Source of the DNA: Vreelandella hamiltonii
Lineage (GTDB): Bacteria > Pseudomonadota > Gammaproteobacteria > Pseudomonadales > Halomonadaceae
Direction: 5' to 3'
Length of the DNA stretch: 64,000 nucleotides
NCBI RefSeq assembly: GCF_014651775.1
Contig: NZ_BMXN01000004.1
Location: forward strand, 62,001 to 126,000
Shown here: in pieces, positions 8,911-16,430 of the stretch
Layout: each line of letters starts with the position of its first letter
Numbering within the stretch: the first letter of the stretch is position 1
The notes under the pieces: model-generated
Told to the model about the DNA's origin: nothing
The model's input: only the letters and a program-made list of their open reading frames with translations
Database searches by the model: none
Position numbers and translations under genes: made by a program

Positions 8911-10256
8911 CCCAGCCCATCTCCGGTGCTGCCAGGGGTTAGTTCGTGGGCAGGCAGGGCGGCAGGCGCGGTGGGCGGCGGCAGGGCTTCGTCACAGCCC
9001 AGCGCTTGAGCGACACGCAGTGCGCTCCATACCCCATCCTCGTGGAAACCGTTGCGCCAGTAGGCGCCGCAAAAGTGGGTGCGGCGGGCGACGGAGGAAA
9101 TCTCGTCGTGGCGCATCTGGGCTGCTTGTCCGGCCAGGGTGAACTGCGGGTGGGCATAGGTATAGCGCCCGAGCACCTTGCCGGGGTCGATGCTGTCGCT
9201 ATCGTTCAGCGTGACGCAAAACGTGGTGTCTGCCTGTAACCGCTGCAGGATATTCATGTTGTAGGTGACCGAGACGCGCTCATCGGCGCCGCGGCCATCC
9301 AGCCGATAGTTCCAGCTGGCCCAGGCGCGCTGACGCCGGGGCAGTAACCGAGTGTCGGTATGCAGCACCACCTCGTTGTCCTGATACGGCATGGCGGACA
9401 GAATCTCGCGCTCTTCCGGGGTCGGGTCGGCCAGCATGGCCAGCGCCTGGTCGGCGTGACAGGCAATCACCACCTGGTCGAAATGTTCCTCACCAGCTGC
9501 CGTGGTCAAGGTGACGCCTGCGCCGCTGCGGGTGATCTGCCGTACCGGTGTGTTGAGGCGAATGCGCGATGCATAAGGGGCGGTCAGCCGTGGAATGTAC
9601 TGCCGAGAGCCGCCCACCAGCGTGTACCACTGGGGGCGATGGTTCACCGACAGCAAGCCATGGTTACGGAAAAAACGCACGAAAAAGGTCAGCGGAAACG
9701 CGCGCAGGTCGCCAATGCTGGCGGACCAGATGGCCGCTCCCATCGGCAGCAGGTAACGACGTTGAAACGCACTGCCGTAACCATGGCTGTCCAGATACTC
9801 CCCCAGCGTCATGTCGGCAGGCAGGCGTTTGCTTTCCAGGTCAGCGGTGGCCTGTTTGTTGAAGCGCAGAATATCGCGGAGCAGGCGATAAAAAGAGGGG
9901 TTGAGCAGGTTGCGTCGCTGGGCAAACAGGGAGGCCAGCGTGTGCCCGTTGTATTCGAAATCCACCGCCGTCTCATGCACCGAAAAACTCATCTCGGTGG
10001 CTTGGCTGGCGACGCCCAGGGTCTCCAGCAAGCGTTGAAAATGCGGGTAGGTCCAATCGTTGAACACGATGAATCCCGTATCGATGGCGTAAGGCGTGCC
10101 CTCGACGTCGACATCCATGGTGGCCGTGTGGCCCCCCAGGCGGCTATCGGCTTCGAAGAGCGTCACTTCGTGCTGAGCCGAGAGATACCAGCCCGCGGCC
10201 ATGCCGCTGATACCGCTGCCGATCACGGCAATGCGCTGTGATGCCATACCGCTCAT
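8907..10256 (-). CDS. FAD-dependent amine oxidase-like protein
   Basis: The 449-aa protein opens with a dinucleotide-binding loop (IAVIGSGISGMAAGWYL, then FEADSRLGGHT) typical of the flavin amine oxidase/phytoene desaturase superfamily. The C-terminal flavin region contains HFCGAYWRNGFHEDG. The substrate is unknown. Homologues in this gene context are predicted to oxidise unsaturated or methylated fatty acyl chains. The start overlaps the SDR stop by an ATGA, and the stop overlaps the DUF1365 start. An alternative start three codons in is possible. Confidence 0.88.
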   Translation of the reverse strand: MSGMASQRIAVIGSGISGMAAGWYLSAQHEVTLFEADSRLGGHTATMDVDVEGTPYAIDTGFIVFNDWTYPHFQRLLETLGVASQATEMSFSVHETAVDFEYNGHTLASLFAQRRNLLNPSFYRLLRDILRFNKQATADLESKRLPADMTLGEYLDSHGYGSAFQRRYLLPMGAAIWSASIGDLRAFPLTFFVRFFRNHGLLSVNHRPQWYTLVGGSRQYIPRLTAPYASRIRLNTPVRQITRSGAGVTLTTAAGEEHFDQVVIACHADQALAMLADPTPEEREILSAMPYQDNEVVLHTDTRLLPRRQRAWASWNYRLDGRGADERVSVTYNMNILQRLQADTTFCVTLNDSDSIDPGKVLGRYTYAHPQFTLAGQAAQMRHDEISSVARRTHFCGAYWRNGFHEDGVWSALRVAQALGCDEALPPPTAPAALPAHELTPGSTGDGLG

Positions 10257-11038
10257 GGTTGCTCCTCGGTTTGCCGCGTCATGCGCAGGCCGATCGTTCG
10301 TCGTAGTGCCGGTGGCAGAATGCCCAGCAGTTTCACCAGATAGGTAAAGCGGCGAGGGAAATGGATGTCCAGCTGCCCCTTGACCAGCCCATCAATGATG
10401 GCACTGGCCGCCTCTTCCGCGCTGACCTGCATGGGCATGGGGAAGTCGTTGCGATCCGTGAGAGGGGTCTTCACGAACCCTGGGTGGATGATGCTGACAT
10501 CGATGCCTTCCTGATGCAGATCCAGACGCAGCGATTCCAGAAAATAGCTGACGGCCGCCTTGGAAGCACCGTAAGCCTCGGCACGTGGCAGCGGCAGGTA
10601 GGCCGATGCGCTCGACGTGGCGGCCAGCCTGGCGGGTTTGCCCTCATGCCGAGCCGCACGCAGCAGTGGCAAGGCCGCTTCGATGCCATACAGCGTGCCG
10701 AACAGATTGGGTTTGAATACCCGCTCGATCAGCGCCATGTCGAAGTGGCGAGCGTCCACATATTCACAGGTGCCGGCATTGAACAGGGCGAGATCCAGCG
10801 CGCCCAGCCATTCGCCTATCTGCTTGCCCGCCGCGAGAACGGCCTGCTGGTCGCTGATATCCAGCGCCAAGGGGTAGGCGTGTGGCGCGCCTTGGCAGAG
10901 CGCTTCCAGCGCCTGCTGATTGCGGGCACTGACGACCACATGATGGCCTTCGCCGATCAAGCGTTTGGCCAGCGCTTCACCAATGCCGGACGTGGCGCCG
11001 GTCAGCCAGATACGTTGGGGCGTTTTCCATGTGCTCAT
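10253..11038 (-). CDS. SDR-family NAD(P)-dependent oxidoreductase
   Basis: The 261-aa classical short-chain dehydrogenase has the nucleotide motif TGATSGIG near its N-terminus and the catalytic YGASK pair. A hydrophobic C-terminal stretch (YLVKLLGILPP) may associate with the membrane. I chose the ATG at 11036-11038 because AAAGGAG lies just upstream; the frame is open further upstream with no better signal. It overlaps the FAD oxidase start by four bases, so it belongs to the same operon. The substrate is not predictable. Confidence 0.87.
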   Translation of the reverse strand: MSTWKTPQRIWLTGATSGIGEALAKRLIGEGHHVVVSARNQQALEALCQGAPHAYPLALDISDQQAVLAAGKQIGEWLGALDLALFNAGTCEYVDARHFDMALIERVFKPNLFGTLYGIEAALPLLRAARHEGKPARLAATSSASAYLPLPRAEAYGASKAAVSYFLESLRLDLHQEGIDVSIIHPGFVKTPLTDRNDFPMPMQVSAEEAASAIIDGLVKGQLDIHFPRRFTYLVKLLGILPPALRRTIGLRMTRQTEEQP

Positions 11039-11096
11039 CCTGCTACTCCTTTGGCCCAGTGAGCACGCAATGTGCGTGCGGCTTGGCAACCTTGTG

Positions 11097-11534
11097 TCAA
11101 TCCTGCTCCAGACGCCTCTTCAGCCAGCGGATGACGCGTCCCATGAGCGGCAGATGTTCATACAGCATGGCACCAGCATCGAAGTAGTCACGGTGGCGTA
11201 ACACTTTTCCACGATTGTCGAAGGTCAGGGCGCTACACCCATCGACCTGAATGGGTCGGCCGCCGGCAAGGCGAGGGTGAACGAACTCCATGGTCCATGT
11301 GACAAACGCCTGGTCACCTTGAATCTGCTGCGTGTGATAAGTGAACTGGCAACGCGATACGTTCTCGTACATGGTGGCGAAGTAGCGTTCCAGTGCTTGC
11401 CTGCCCTCAATGTGATGGAGCGGATCGTTGAAAACAACTCCTTCAGTATATACCTCGTATAGTTTTTCTGTACAGGTATTGTCTAGCTTATTGAAGAAGG
11501 CGCAAAAATGCGCCAAGGCCTGTTCGTTGTGCAT
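11097..11534 (-). CDS. NTF2/SnoaL-like protein
   Basis: The 145-aa protein looks like a SnoaL-type cone fold (VFNDPLHHIEGRQALERYF, then FDNRGKVLRHRDYFDAG split across the chain). Such proteins bind or isomerise small hydrophobic ligands. I took the ATG with AAGGA upstream (start at 11534) rather than a frame extension to 11564. It sits 58 bp before the SDR gene and 89 bp after the photolyase on the same strand. NTF2-like/SDR/oxidase/DUF1365/Cfa is a recurrent order in marine gammaproteobacteria. An AT-rich stretch near its 5' end contains promoter-like hexamers. Confidence 0.75.
   Translation of the reverse strand: MHNEQALAHFCAFFNKLDNTCTEKLYEVYTEGVVFNDPLHHIEGRQALERYFATMYENVSRCQFTYHTQQIQGDQAFVTWTMEFVHPRLAGGRPIQVDGCSALTFDNRGKVLRHRDYFDAGAMLYEHLPLMGRVIRWLKRRLEQD
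11457..11485 (-). promoter_or_regulatory. Candidate internal promoter with a TGTACA element
   Basis: Inside the NTF2-like gene, read on the minus strand, TAGACA (11480-11485) and CTATAC (11457-11462) are 17 bp apart. The palindrome CTGTACAG lies in the spacer and resembles the TTGTAC elements found upstream of the regulator gene. The hexamer match is moderate and the stretch is coding, so this is only a candidate. Confidence 0.25.
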
Positions 11535-11623
11535 GACGAATTCCTTGTTGAGTAACGGTGCCACGTGAGGGAACAGCGATGTCGGCGGCGAGAGCCGCCG
11601 ACAGAGGCAAGTGTTTATCTAGC

Positions 11624-13036
11624 CTACTTCGACAAGGCCTTGAAGGCGTCCAGGGCACGTTGACGGGCTGCCTTGTGGTCGACGATGGGGGAGGGGTAGT
11701 CCACCGGGTTCAGCATGTCCTGTGGTGGCGCATGACGCGCCTTGGCGGGCAAGGAAGCCAGCTCTGGTAGCCAGTGGGCGATGAAGGCGCCTTCAGGGTC
11801 GAAACGCGTCGACTGGGTGGTAGGGTTGAAGATGCGAAAGTACGGGGCTGCGTCCGTACCCGTGGAGGCCGCCCACTGCCAGCCACCGTTGTTGGCGCAA
11901 AATTCGCCATCGACCAGATGGCGCATGAAGAACGCTTCTCCCCGCCGCCAGTCGATCAGCAGATGCTTGCTCAAGAACATGGCGGTGATCATGCGCAGTC
12001 GGTTGTGCATCCAGCCGGTCGTCACCAATTGGCGCATGGCCGCATCCACGATGGGGTAGCCGGTACGCCCTTCGCACCATGCCGCAAACCCCTCATCGTC
12101 ATCACGCCAGGCCAGATCGCGCGTGTGCTCCTGAAAGGGTTGATAGCGGCATACCTGCGGAAAGCCCACCGCGACATGCTGGTAGAACTCCCGCCAGATC
12201 AGTTCGTTCACCCAGGTCGTGAGTCCGGCATCCCCGTCTGCCAGGTGGCCGTCGTTTTCGCTCATCACGGCTTGCAGGCACTGGCGATGAGAGATCATGC
12301 CCAGCGCCAGATAAGGGGAAAGTCCACTGGTGCCACTGACGCCAGGGAAGTCGCGCTGTTGCTGGTAGTAGCGGCCCCGGAAGCGCAAAAAGCGCTCCAG
12401 GTGATCGCTGGCCGCGTTTTCGCCCGCAGGCCATTGGCGGCCATCCACGGGGGAGTCCTCGAGCTCGGGGAGGGCGGGCAGTGGGTCGCTGGGCAGATCC
12501 AGAGGCGACTGCGCCTGAGGCGTATCGCGCAGGGCCAGCTGCTCCTGAGTTACCTGCTTGTGCCACGCCTTGGCGAAGGGGGTGAAGACGCCATAGTAAT
12601 CGCCCTTGCCGGTCAGCAGGCTGCCTGGGGCAAAGGCAATGGCATCGTGGTGGCCCTGTGCCGTCATGCCCGCGTGTTTGAAGGCTTCCAGAACGGCCTG
12701 GTCGCGGCGCTGTTCGTTCAGCGGGTACTCGTAATTGAAGTGCAGCTGCTGAACGCCGTGTTCCTGAGCCAGCGCGAGCAGTACGCTGGGTGCGTCATCG
12801 AAACTGTCGATATCCCGATGCAGCAGCGGGATATTGAGGCCGGTCAAGGACTCCTTGAGGGCGCGAACACCGCGTGCCCAGAAGTCGAGCTTGTTGGCGC
12901 CATGCCCATGGGCACGCCACTGTTCGATACTGCGTAAGAAGACGGCGACCACCGGGCCTTTGGCGGCGGCCGCCGCCAGGGCGGAGTTATCGTGAACACG
13001 CAGGTCGCTGCGTAGCCAAACCAACTGCAGATCCAT
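11624..13036 (-). CDS. phrB: Deoxyribodipyrimidine photolyase
   Basis: The enzyme uses blue light and FAD to split cyclobutane pyrimidine dimers. The 470-aa protein has the N-terminal antenna-binding domain (LVWLRSDLRVHDNSAL) and the FAD-binding domain with the conserved WVNELIWREFYQH, RTGYPIVDAAMRQL and NNGGWQWAASTGTDAAPYFR blocks (the last spans two conserved patches). The ATG at 13034-13036 is preceded by AGGAG at six bases, better than the GTG two codons upstream. It lies 30 bp after the MerR-type regulator on the same strand, the typical LitR-phr arrangement, pointing to light-controlled expression. Confidence 0.95.
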   Translation of the reverse strand: MDLQLVWLRSDLRVHDNSALAAAAAKGPVVAVFLRSIEQWRAHGHGANKLDFWARGVRALKESLTGLNIPLLHRDIDSFDDAPSVLLALAQEHGVQQLHFNYEYPLNEQRRDQAVLEAFKHAGMTAQGHHDAIAFAPGSLLTGKGDYYGVFTPFAKAWHKQVTQEQLALRDTPQAQSPLDLPSDPLPALPELEDSPVDGRQWPAGENAASDHLERFLRFRGRYYQQQRDFPGVSGTSGLSPYLALGMISHRQCLQAVMSENDGHLADGDAGLTTWVNELIWREFYQHVAVGFPQVCRYQPFQEHTRDLAWRDDDEGFAAWCEGRTGYPIVDAAMRQLVTTGWMHNRLRMITAMFLSKHLLIDWRRGEAFFMRHLVDGEFCANNGGWQWAASTGTDAAPYFRIFNPTTQSTRFDPEGAFIAHWLPELASLPAKARHAPPQDMLNPVDYPSPIVDHKAARQRALDAFKALSK

Positions 13037-13066
13037 GAACACTCCTGTTGCGTGGCCTGTCGGGCG

Positions 13067-13996
13067 CTAGAGAATGCCTGATTCGCGTAGCAGCGGGCGC
13101 AAACGTGCCACGGCTTGAGGCAGGTCATCGCCCAGCATGTGGACCGGGCCGTCGCGCAGCTCTGTTTCACGCAGTCGGGCGACTTCGCCGCACACGCCGA
13201 TCGGTACGCCCAAACGCTCGGCCGCCTTGGGCAGGTCGACCCGAATGTAGTGGTCGTTTTCGCGCTGACCGCTGGAGAGCAGCACCATGGAAGAGTGCAA
13301 GCGCGACACCGCCTGGGGCAGGTCTTCCAGCGCCAGCGAATGGTCGAGCAGCTGTACACGGTAGCCCTGTTCGCTGGCCATCAGCGCACACATCAACACC
13401 CACAAGGGGCCTGGGTCGTCGGGCATGGCGGTCAGCAGCAGCAGCGGGCCGCGGGTAGCCTGGTTGGCATAGTGCAGGCGAATGCCCACCTGGCTGCGCA
13501 GGAAGGACTCGAAGGTGCGCCGCACCAGGTCGTCCGGCTGAGCGGCCCATTTGGCTTCCAGGCTCAAGATGACCGGTTGCCAGAGCTCGTTGATGGCCAC
13601 GCTGAGCGGGTAGAGCGCCAGACTTTGGTGATACAGCGCCTCGAGCCTTGGCAGGTCGACCGCCTCGATGATGGCTTGCAGCTGCTGCCGCTGGCTGGCC
13701 CAATCGCCAGCATCCGGCGCGGGGGTTTCCACGGTTTCCGGCTGGTCCAGCAGGTCGGCGACCTGACTGACCGGCACGCCACGGTTCAGCCATTGCAGAA
13801 TACGCTCGATGCGACTGATGTCATCCTGTGCGTAAAGCCGGTGTCCTTTGGGAGTACGTTGCGGACGAATCAAGCCGTAGCGTCGCTCCCAGGCGCGCAG
13901 GGTGACCGAGTTCACACCCGTCAGACGGGAAACTTCCCGAATCGGATAGAGCGGGGTATCGGGTGGGTGGGTCGCCTTGTTGCTCATGGGCGCCAT
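13067..13996 (-). CDS. LitR/CarH-like MerR-family regulator without obvious cobalamin ligands
   Basis: The 309-aa protein has an N-terminal MerR helix-turn-helix (about residues 16-85, YPIREVSRLTGVNSVTLRAWERRYG). A helical segment follows, then a Rossmann-like domain, the architecture of B12-dependent photoreceptors CarH/LitR. The cobalamin contacts look lost. Where CarH has an E-H pair in the helical bundle this protein reads DLVRRTFESF. Where the lower axial His is expected it reads GPLWVLM. It therefore resembles the cobalamin-independent LitR class, which in pseudomonads works with a separate LOV photoreceptor; none is in this window. It heads an operon with phrB and probably controls the lipid genes downstream. 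Confidence 0.85.
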   Translation of the reverse strand: MAPMSNKATHPPDTPLYPIREVSRLTGVNSVTLRAWERRYGLIRPQRTPKGHRLYAQDDISRIERILQWLNRGVPVSQVADLLDQPETVETPAPDAGDWASQRQQLQAIIEAVDLPRLEALYHQSLALYPLSVAINELWQPVILSLEAKWAAQPDDLVRRTFESFLRSQVGIRLHYANQATRGPLLLLTAMPDDPGPLWVLMCALMASEQGYRVQLLDHSLALEDLPQAVSRLHSSMVLLSSGQRENDHYIRVDLPKAAERLGVPIGVCGEVARLRETELRDGPVHMLGDDLPQAVARLRPLLRESGIL

Positions 13997-14142
13997 TGCC
14001 TCTTGGTTGCCTGCAACAGGTATTGCAGGGGTCTGTCTGTAATTGCCGTGGCGGTAGTTCGGTGCCGGGTCGGCGGTGTGCCACTCATTCGTGGCGTGTC
14101 GCTACGTCGATGAGCCGATAATCGCTGAGATAGCGTCACGCT

Positions 14143-14187
14143 ATTATAGGCACCTTTGTACAACTTGTGGCGGCTAGGTACAACCTC
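14143..14187 (-). promoter_or_regulatory. Regulator promoter with two TTGTAC direct repeats
   Basis: Read on the minus strand, TTGTAC occurs twice (complements at 14158-14164 and 14178-14184), exactly 20 bp or about two helical turns apart. A perfect TATAAT follows nine bases after the second copy. No good -35 hexamer sits 17 bp from the TATAAT. That is expected for a promoter needing an activator, or for repression by a bound CarH/LitR-like protein. The MerR gene starts about 150 bp downstream, leaving a long leader. Confidence 0.5.
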
Positions 14188-14226
14188 TGTGGCTTCCATG
14201 CTCCTGTACTCCTGTCGTGATATTCA

Positions 14227-15297
14227 TTAGACCGACCGGCCTATTAAGGCCCTGCCCAGCCCATTGCCGGATAACCAGGCATCCTCGACGCGGCTGCCTT
14301 TCCAGCTGTCGCCGCATAGTGCGATACCCTGCTGGCTGTACAGGTATTCCTGTCCGTTTGGCTTGGCGGGTTGGGCGTATCGCCAGCGATGGGCGCCCAG
14401 CTCTATCAATTCGGGAATCGATGCCGCAGGAACGGGCAAGCATTCCAGAAAGGCCTCTAGCAGTTGCTGGGCCGCGTCCTCTGGCGTCAGCTCGATATGC
14501 GCGTCGCTCCAGTCCAGTTGAGCAAGGAGGCTCAGGCTTTCCGGCTGTTCTTCACGCCCCGGCTTGGTGTGGTTTCGGGAGACGAGGCGTAGTTTGGGGT
14601 GCTGCGCATGCAGGCTTTGCCAGTGTTCGGCAATGCCCGAAGGCGCGGGTAGCGGCGCCGCAAAAATGGCCCAGGCGGCCCAGCAAGCGCGCTGTGGGAG
14701 AGCCTCGCAGGCGGCGCTCAGCTCGGGAGCCCACTGGCCGATCAGCTCGCTGGCCTGGGGCGGTGGCGCCGTGATCACGACGCGGCTGAAGGGCCCATGA
14801 TGGTTTCCTGCAGCGTCTTTCAAATGCCATTCGCCATCCGTCACCCGCTCGAGCGCGACGATACGCGTTTCCGAATGGAAGTCCGTGTGTGCATGAAGAG
14901 TGATGGCATCTATCAGATACCGAGTCAGCGCACTCATGCGCGGAGCCCCGGCATAACGCAACTGACCGTCATCGTGTGTTTGCCAACCGGATGCACTAGC
15001 CTGATAGGTACACGTCGGCCAAGGGGCCACGCAGCCTGCGTGCTGCCACTGGGTGAGCTGTCGAGCGAATTCGGCATCGCGCACGGTAAAAGCCTGAGCG
15101 CCCAGATCAAGCGTCGCCGCTGGGCGGCCCTTGCTGGACATGCGGCCGCCCGGCCCTCGCGCCTTGTCGAACAGGCTGACCGTCACGCCGTGCTGTGCCA
15201 ACAGATGAGCACAGGCGAGCCCTGCCATGCCTGCGCCGATGATGGCCACGGCGTCACGCGAGGTAAGAGCAGGGGGAGCGGAAATGGATTCAGGCAT
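14227..15297 (-). CDS. Renalase-like FAD/NAD(P)-binding oxidoreductase
   Basis: The 356-aa protein has an N-terminal dinucleotide-binding loop (AIIGAGMAGLACAHLL, then FDKARGPGGRMS) and a C-terminal GIALCGDSWKGSRVEDAW flavin-contact region. It matches the bacterial renalase-like/amine-oxidase-like family. The substrate is unknown. It diverges from the TIGR01777 gene across a symmetric promoter with a 19-bp spacer, and lies upstream of the LitR-like gene on the same strand. Photolyase clusters often contain this family, so light control is plausible. Confidence 0.85.
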   Translation of the reverse strand: MPESISAPPALTSRDAVAIIGAGMAGLACAHLLAQHGVTVSLFDKARGPGGRMSSKGRPAATLDLGAQAFTVRDAEFARQLTQWQHAGCVAPWPTCTYQASASGWQTHDDGQLRYAGAPRMSALTRYLIDAITLHAHTDFHSETRIVALERVTDGEWHLKDAAGNHHGPFSRVVITAPPPQASELIGQWAPELSAACEALPQRACWAAWAIFAAPLPAPSGIAEHWQSLHAQHPKLRLVSRNHTKPGREEQPESLSLLAQLDWSDAHIELTPEDAAQQLLEAFLECLPVPAASIPELIELGAHRWRYAQPAKPNGQEYLYSQQGIALCGDSWKGSRVEDAWLSGNGLGRALIGRSV

Positions 15298-15337
15298 GGC
15301 GGCTCACGGAAGCGATGACGTGTCGAAAGACAATTCT

Positions 15338-15369
15338 ATTGTAGCAGTTGTGTATAGATATCGTACAAT
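15338..15369. promoter_or_regulatory. Symmetric divergent promoter with 19-bp spacers
   Basis: On the plus strand TTGTAG (15339-15344) and TACAAT (15364-15369) are separated by 19 bp. On the minus strand the same bases read TTGTAC, a 19-bp spacer and TACAAT. Each -35 is thus the complement of the other promoter's -10. A 19-bp spacer is the hallmark of promoters activated by MerR-family proteins. It sits between the FAD oxidoreductase (minus) and the TIGR01777 epimerase (plus) and shares the TTGTAC word with the LitR-like gene's promoter. Confidence 0.6.
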
Positions 15370-15497
15370 TTAAAAAGTTGCAATACGGATGGTCGACTCG
15401 CCCGCTGCGCACAGCGACGGCGTTTTGCCATAGGTGATGGATAGATCATGGATAGGTGATGGAGTGCAGGGACTATCCAGCTTCAGGAGGGAATACC

Positions 15498-16400
15498 ATG
15501 CGAGTACTGATTACCGGCGGTAGCGGGTTCGTGGGACAGCGTCTGTGCCCACAGCTGATTGCCCAAGGGCACGACGTGCAGGTGGTGTCGCGCACGCCCC
15601 ACAAGGTACGCGGAAAGCTGCCCCCCGAGTGTGATATCCGCGACAGCGCGCAGGCATTTATCGATACGCCCCCCGATGCGCTGGTGAACCTGGCAGGGGA
15701 GTCGATAGCCGCCAAACGTTGGAGCGTCGAGCAAAAGGAGCGGCTGATTCGCTCGCGGGTCGACAGCACCCAGCAGCTGGTGGCGCTGTGCGAGCAGTTG
15801 GCGGCCAACGGTCAGCCGCTGCCTGCGGTCCTGGTCAGTGGCTCGGCCATGGGGTATTACGGCGATCAGGGCAGCAAGGTCGTGGATGAGGCTACTCAGC
15901 CCCACGATGAGTTTGCCCATCGGCTGTGTGCCCAGTGGGAAGCCGCTGCCAAGCCGGTGGAAGCTTTGGGGGTTCGGTTGGCCATTCTGCGCATAGGCCT
16001 GGTGCTTGCGGCAGGCGGCGGCACCCTGCAAAAAATGGTGCCGCCTTTCAAGCTAGGGCTGGGTGGGCGGTTCGGCGATGGTCAGCAGTTCATGCCCTGG
16101 GTCCATCGAGACGACCTGGTAGCCGCCATCATCTTCTTGATCAACGGGTCTGGTCTGTCGGGTGCTTTCAACGGCAGTGCACCGCATCCGGTGACCAACG
16201 CCGAGTTCACCCAGATGCTGGCCAAGCAACTGCATCGTCCCGCCATTTTCCCGGTACCTGCCTTCGTGCTGAAGGCGGGCTTCGGCGAGATGTCACAGCT
16301 GCTGTTGACCGGCGCGGACATGCGACCGGCACGACTGCTCGAGGAGGGATTCAGCTTTCAATACCCGACGCTACCGAAAGCGCTGGCGGCCATTTTCTAG
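15498..16400 (+). CDS. TIGR01777-family NAD-dependent epimerase-like protein
   Basis: The 300-aa extended SDR begins RVLITGGSGFVGQRL, a TGxxGxxG nucleotide loop, and carries LVNLAGESIAAKRW, a signature of the TIGR01777 (YfcH/SulA-like) family. YYGDQGSKVVDE and the C-terminal DUF1731-like tail FQYPTLPKALAAIF are also present. The reaction is unknown. The ATG at 15498 follows AGGAGGG and is preferred over an in-frame ATG 42 bases upstream. It is divergent from a flavin oxidoreductase and common in LitR-phr clusters of pseudomonads. Confidence 0.88.
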   Translation: MRVLITGGSGFVGQRLCPQLIAQGHDVQVVSRTPHKVRGKLPPECDIRDSAQAFIDTPPDALVNLAGESIAAKRWSVEQKERLIRSRVDSTQQLVALCEQLAANGQPLPAVLVSGSAMGYYGDQGSKVVDEATQPHDEFAHRLCAQWEAAAKPVEALGVRLAILRIGLVLAAGGGTLQKMVPPFKLGLGGRFGDGQQFMPWVHRDDLVAAIIFLINGSGLSGAFNGSAPHPVTNAEFTQMLAKQLHRPAIFPVPAFVLKAGFGEMSQLLLTGADMRPARLLEEGFSFQYPTLPKALAAIF

Positions 16401-16408
16401 CCGCCAGC
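16382..16408. terminator. Hairpin between convergent epimerase and rapA
   Basis: A perfect 9-bp inverted repeat (16382-16390 with 16400-16408) has a nine-base loop holding the epimerase stop codon. It lies between convergent ends. T-runs are weak on both sides, so intrinsic termination is only probable. Confidence 0.5.
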
Positions 16409-16430
16409 AAGCCGCTGGGCTAGGCGTTCG

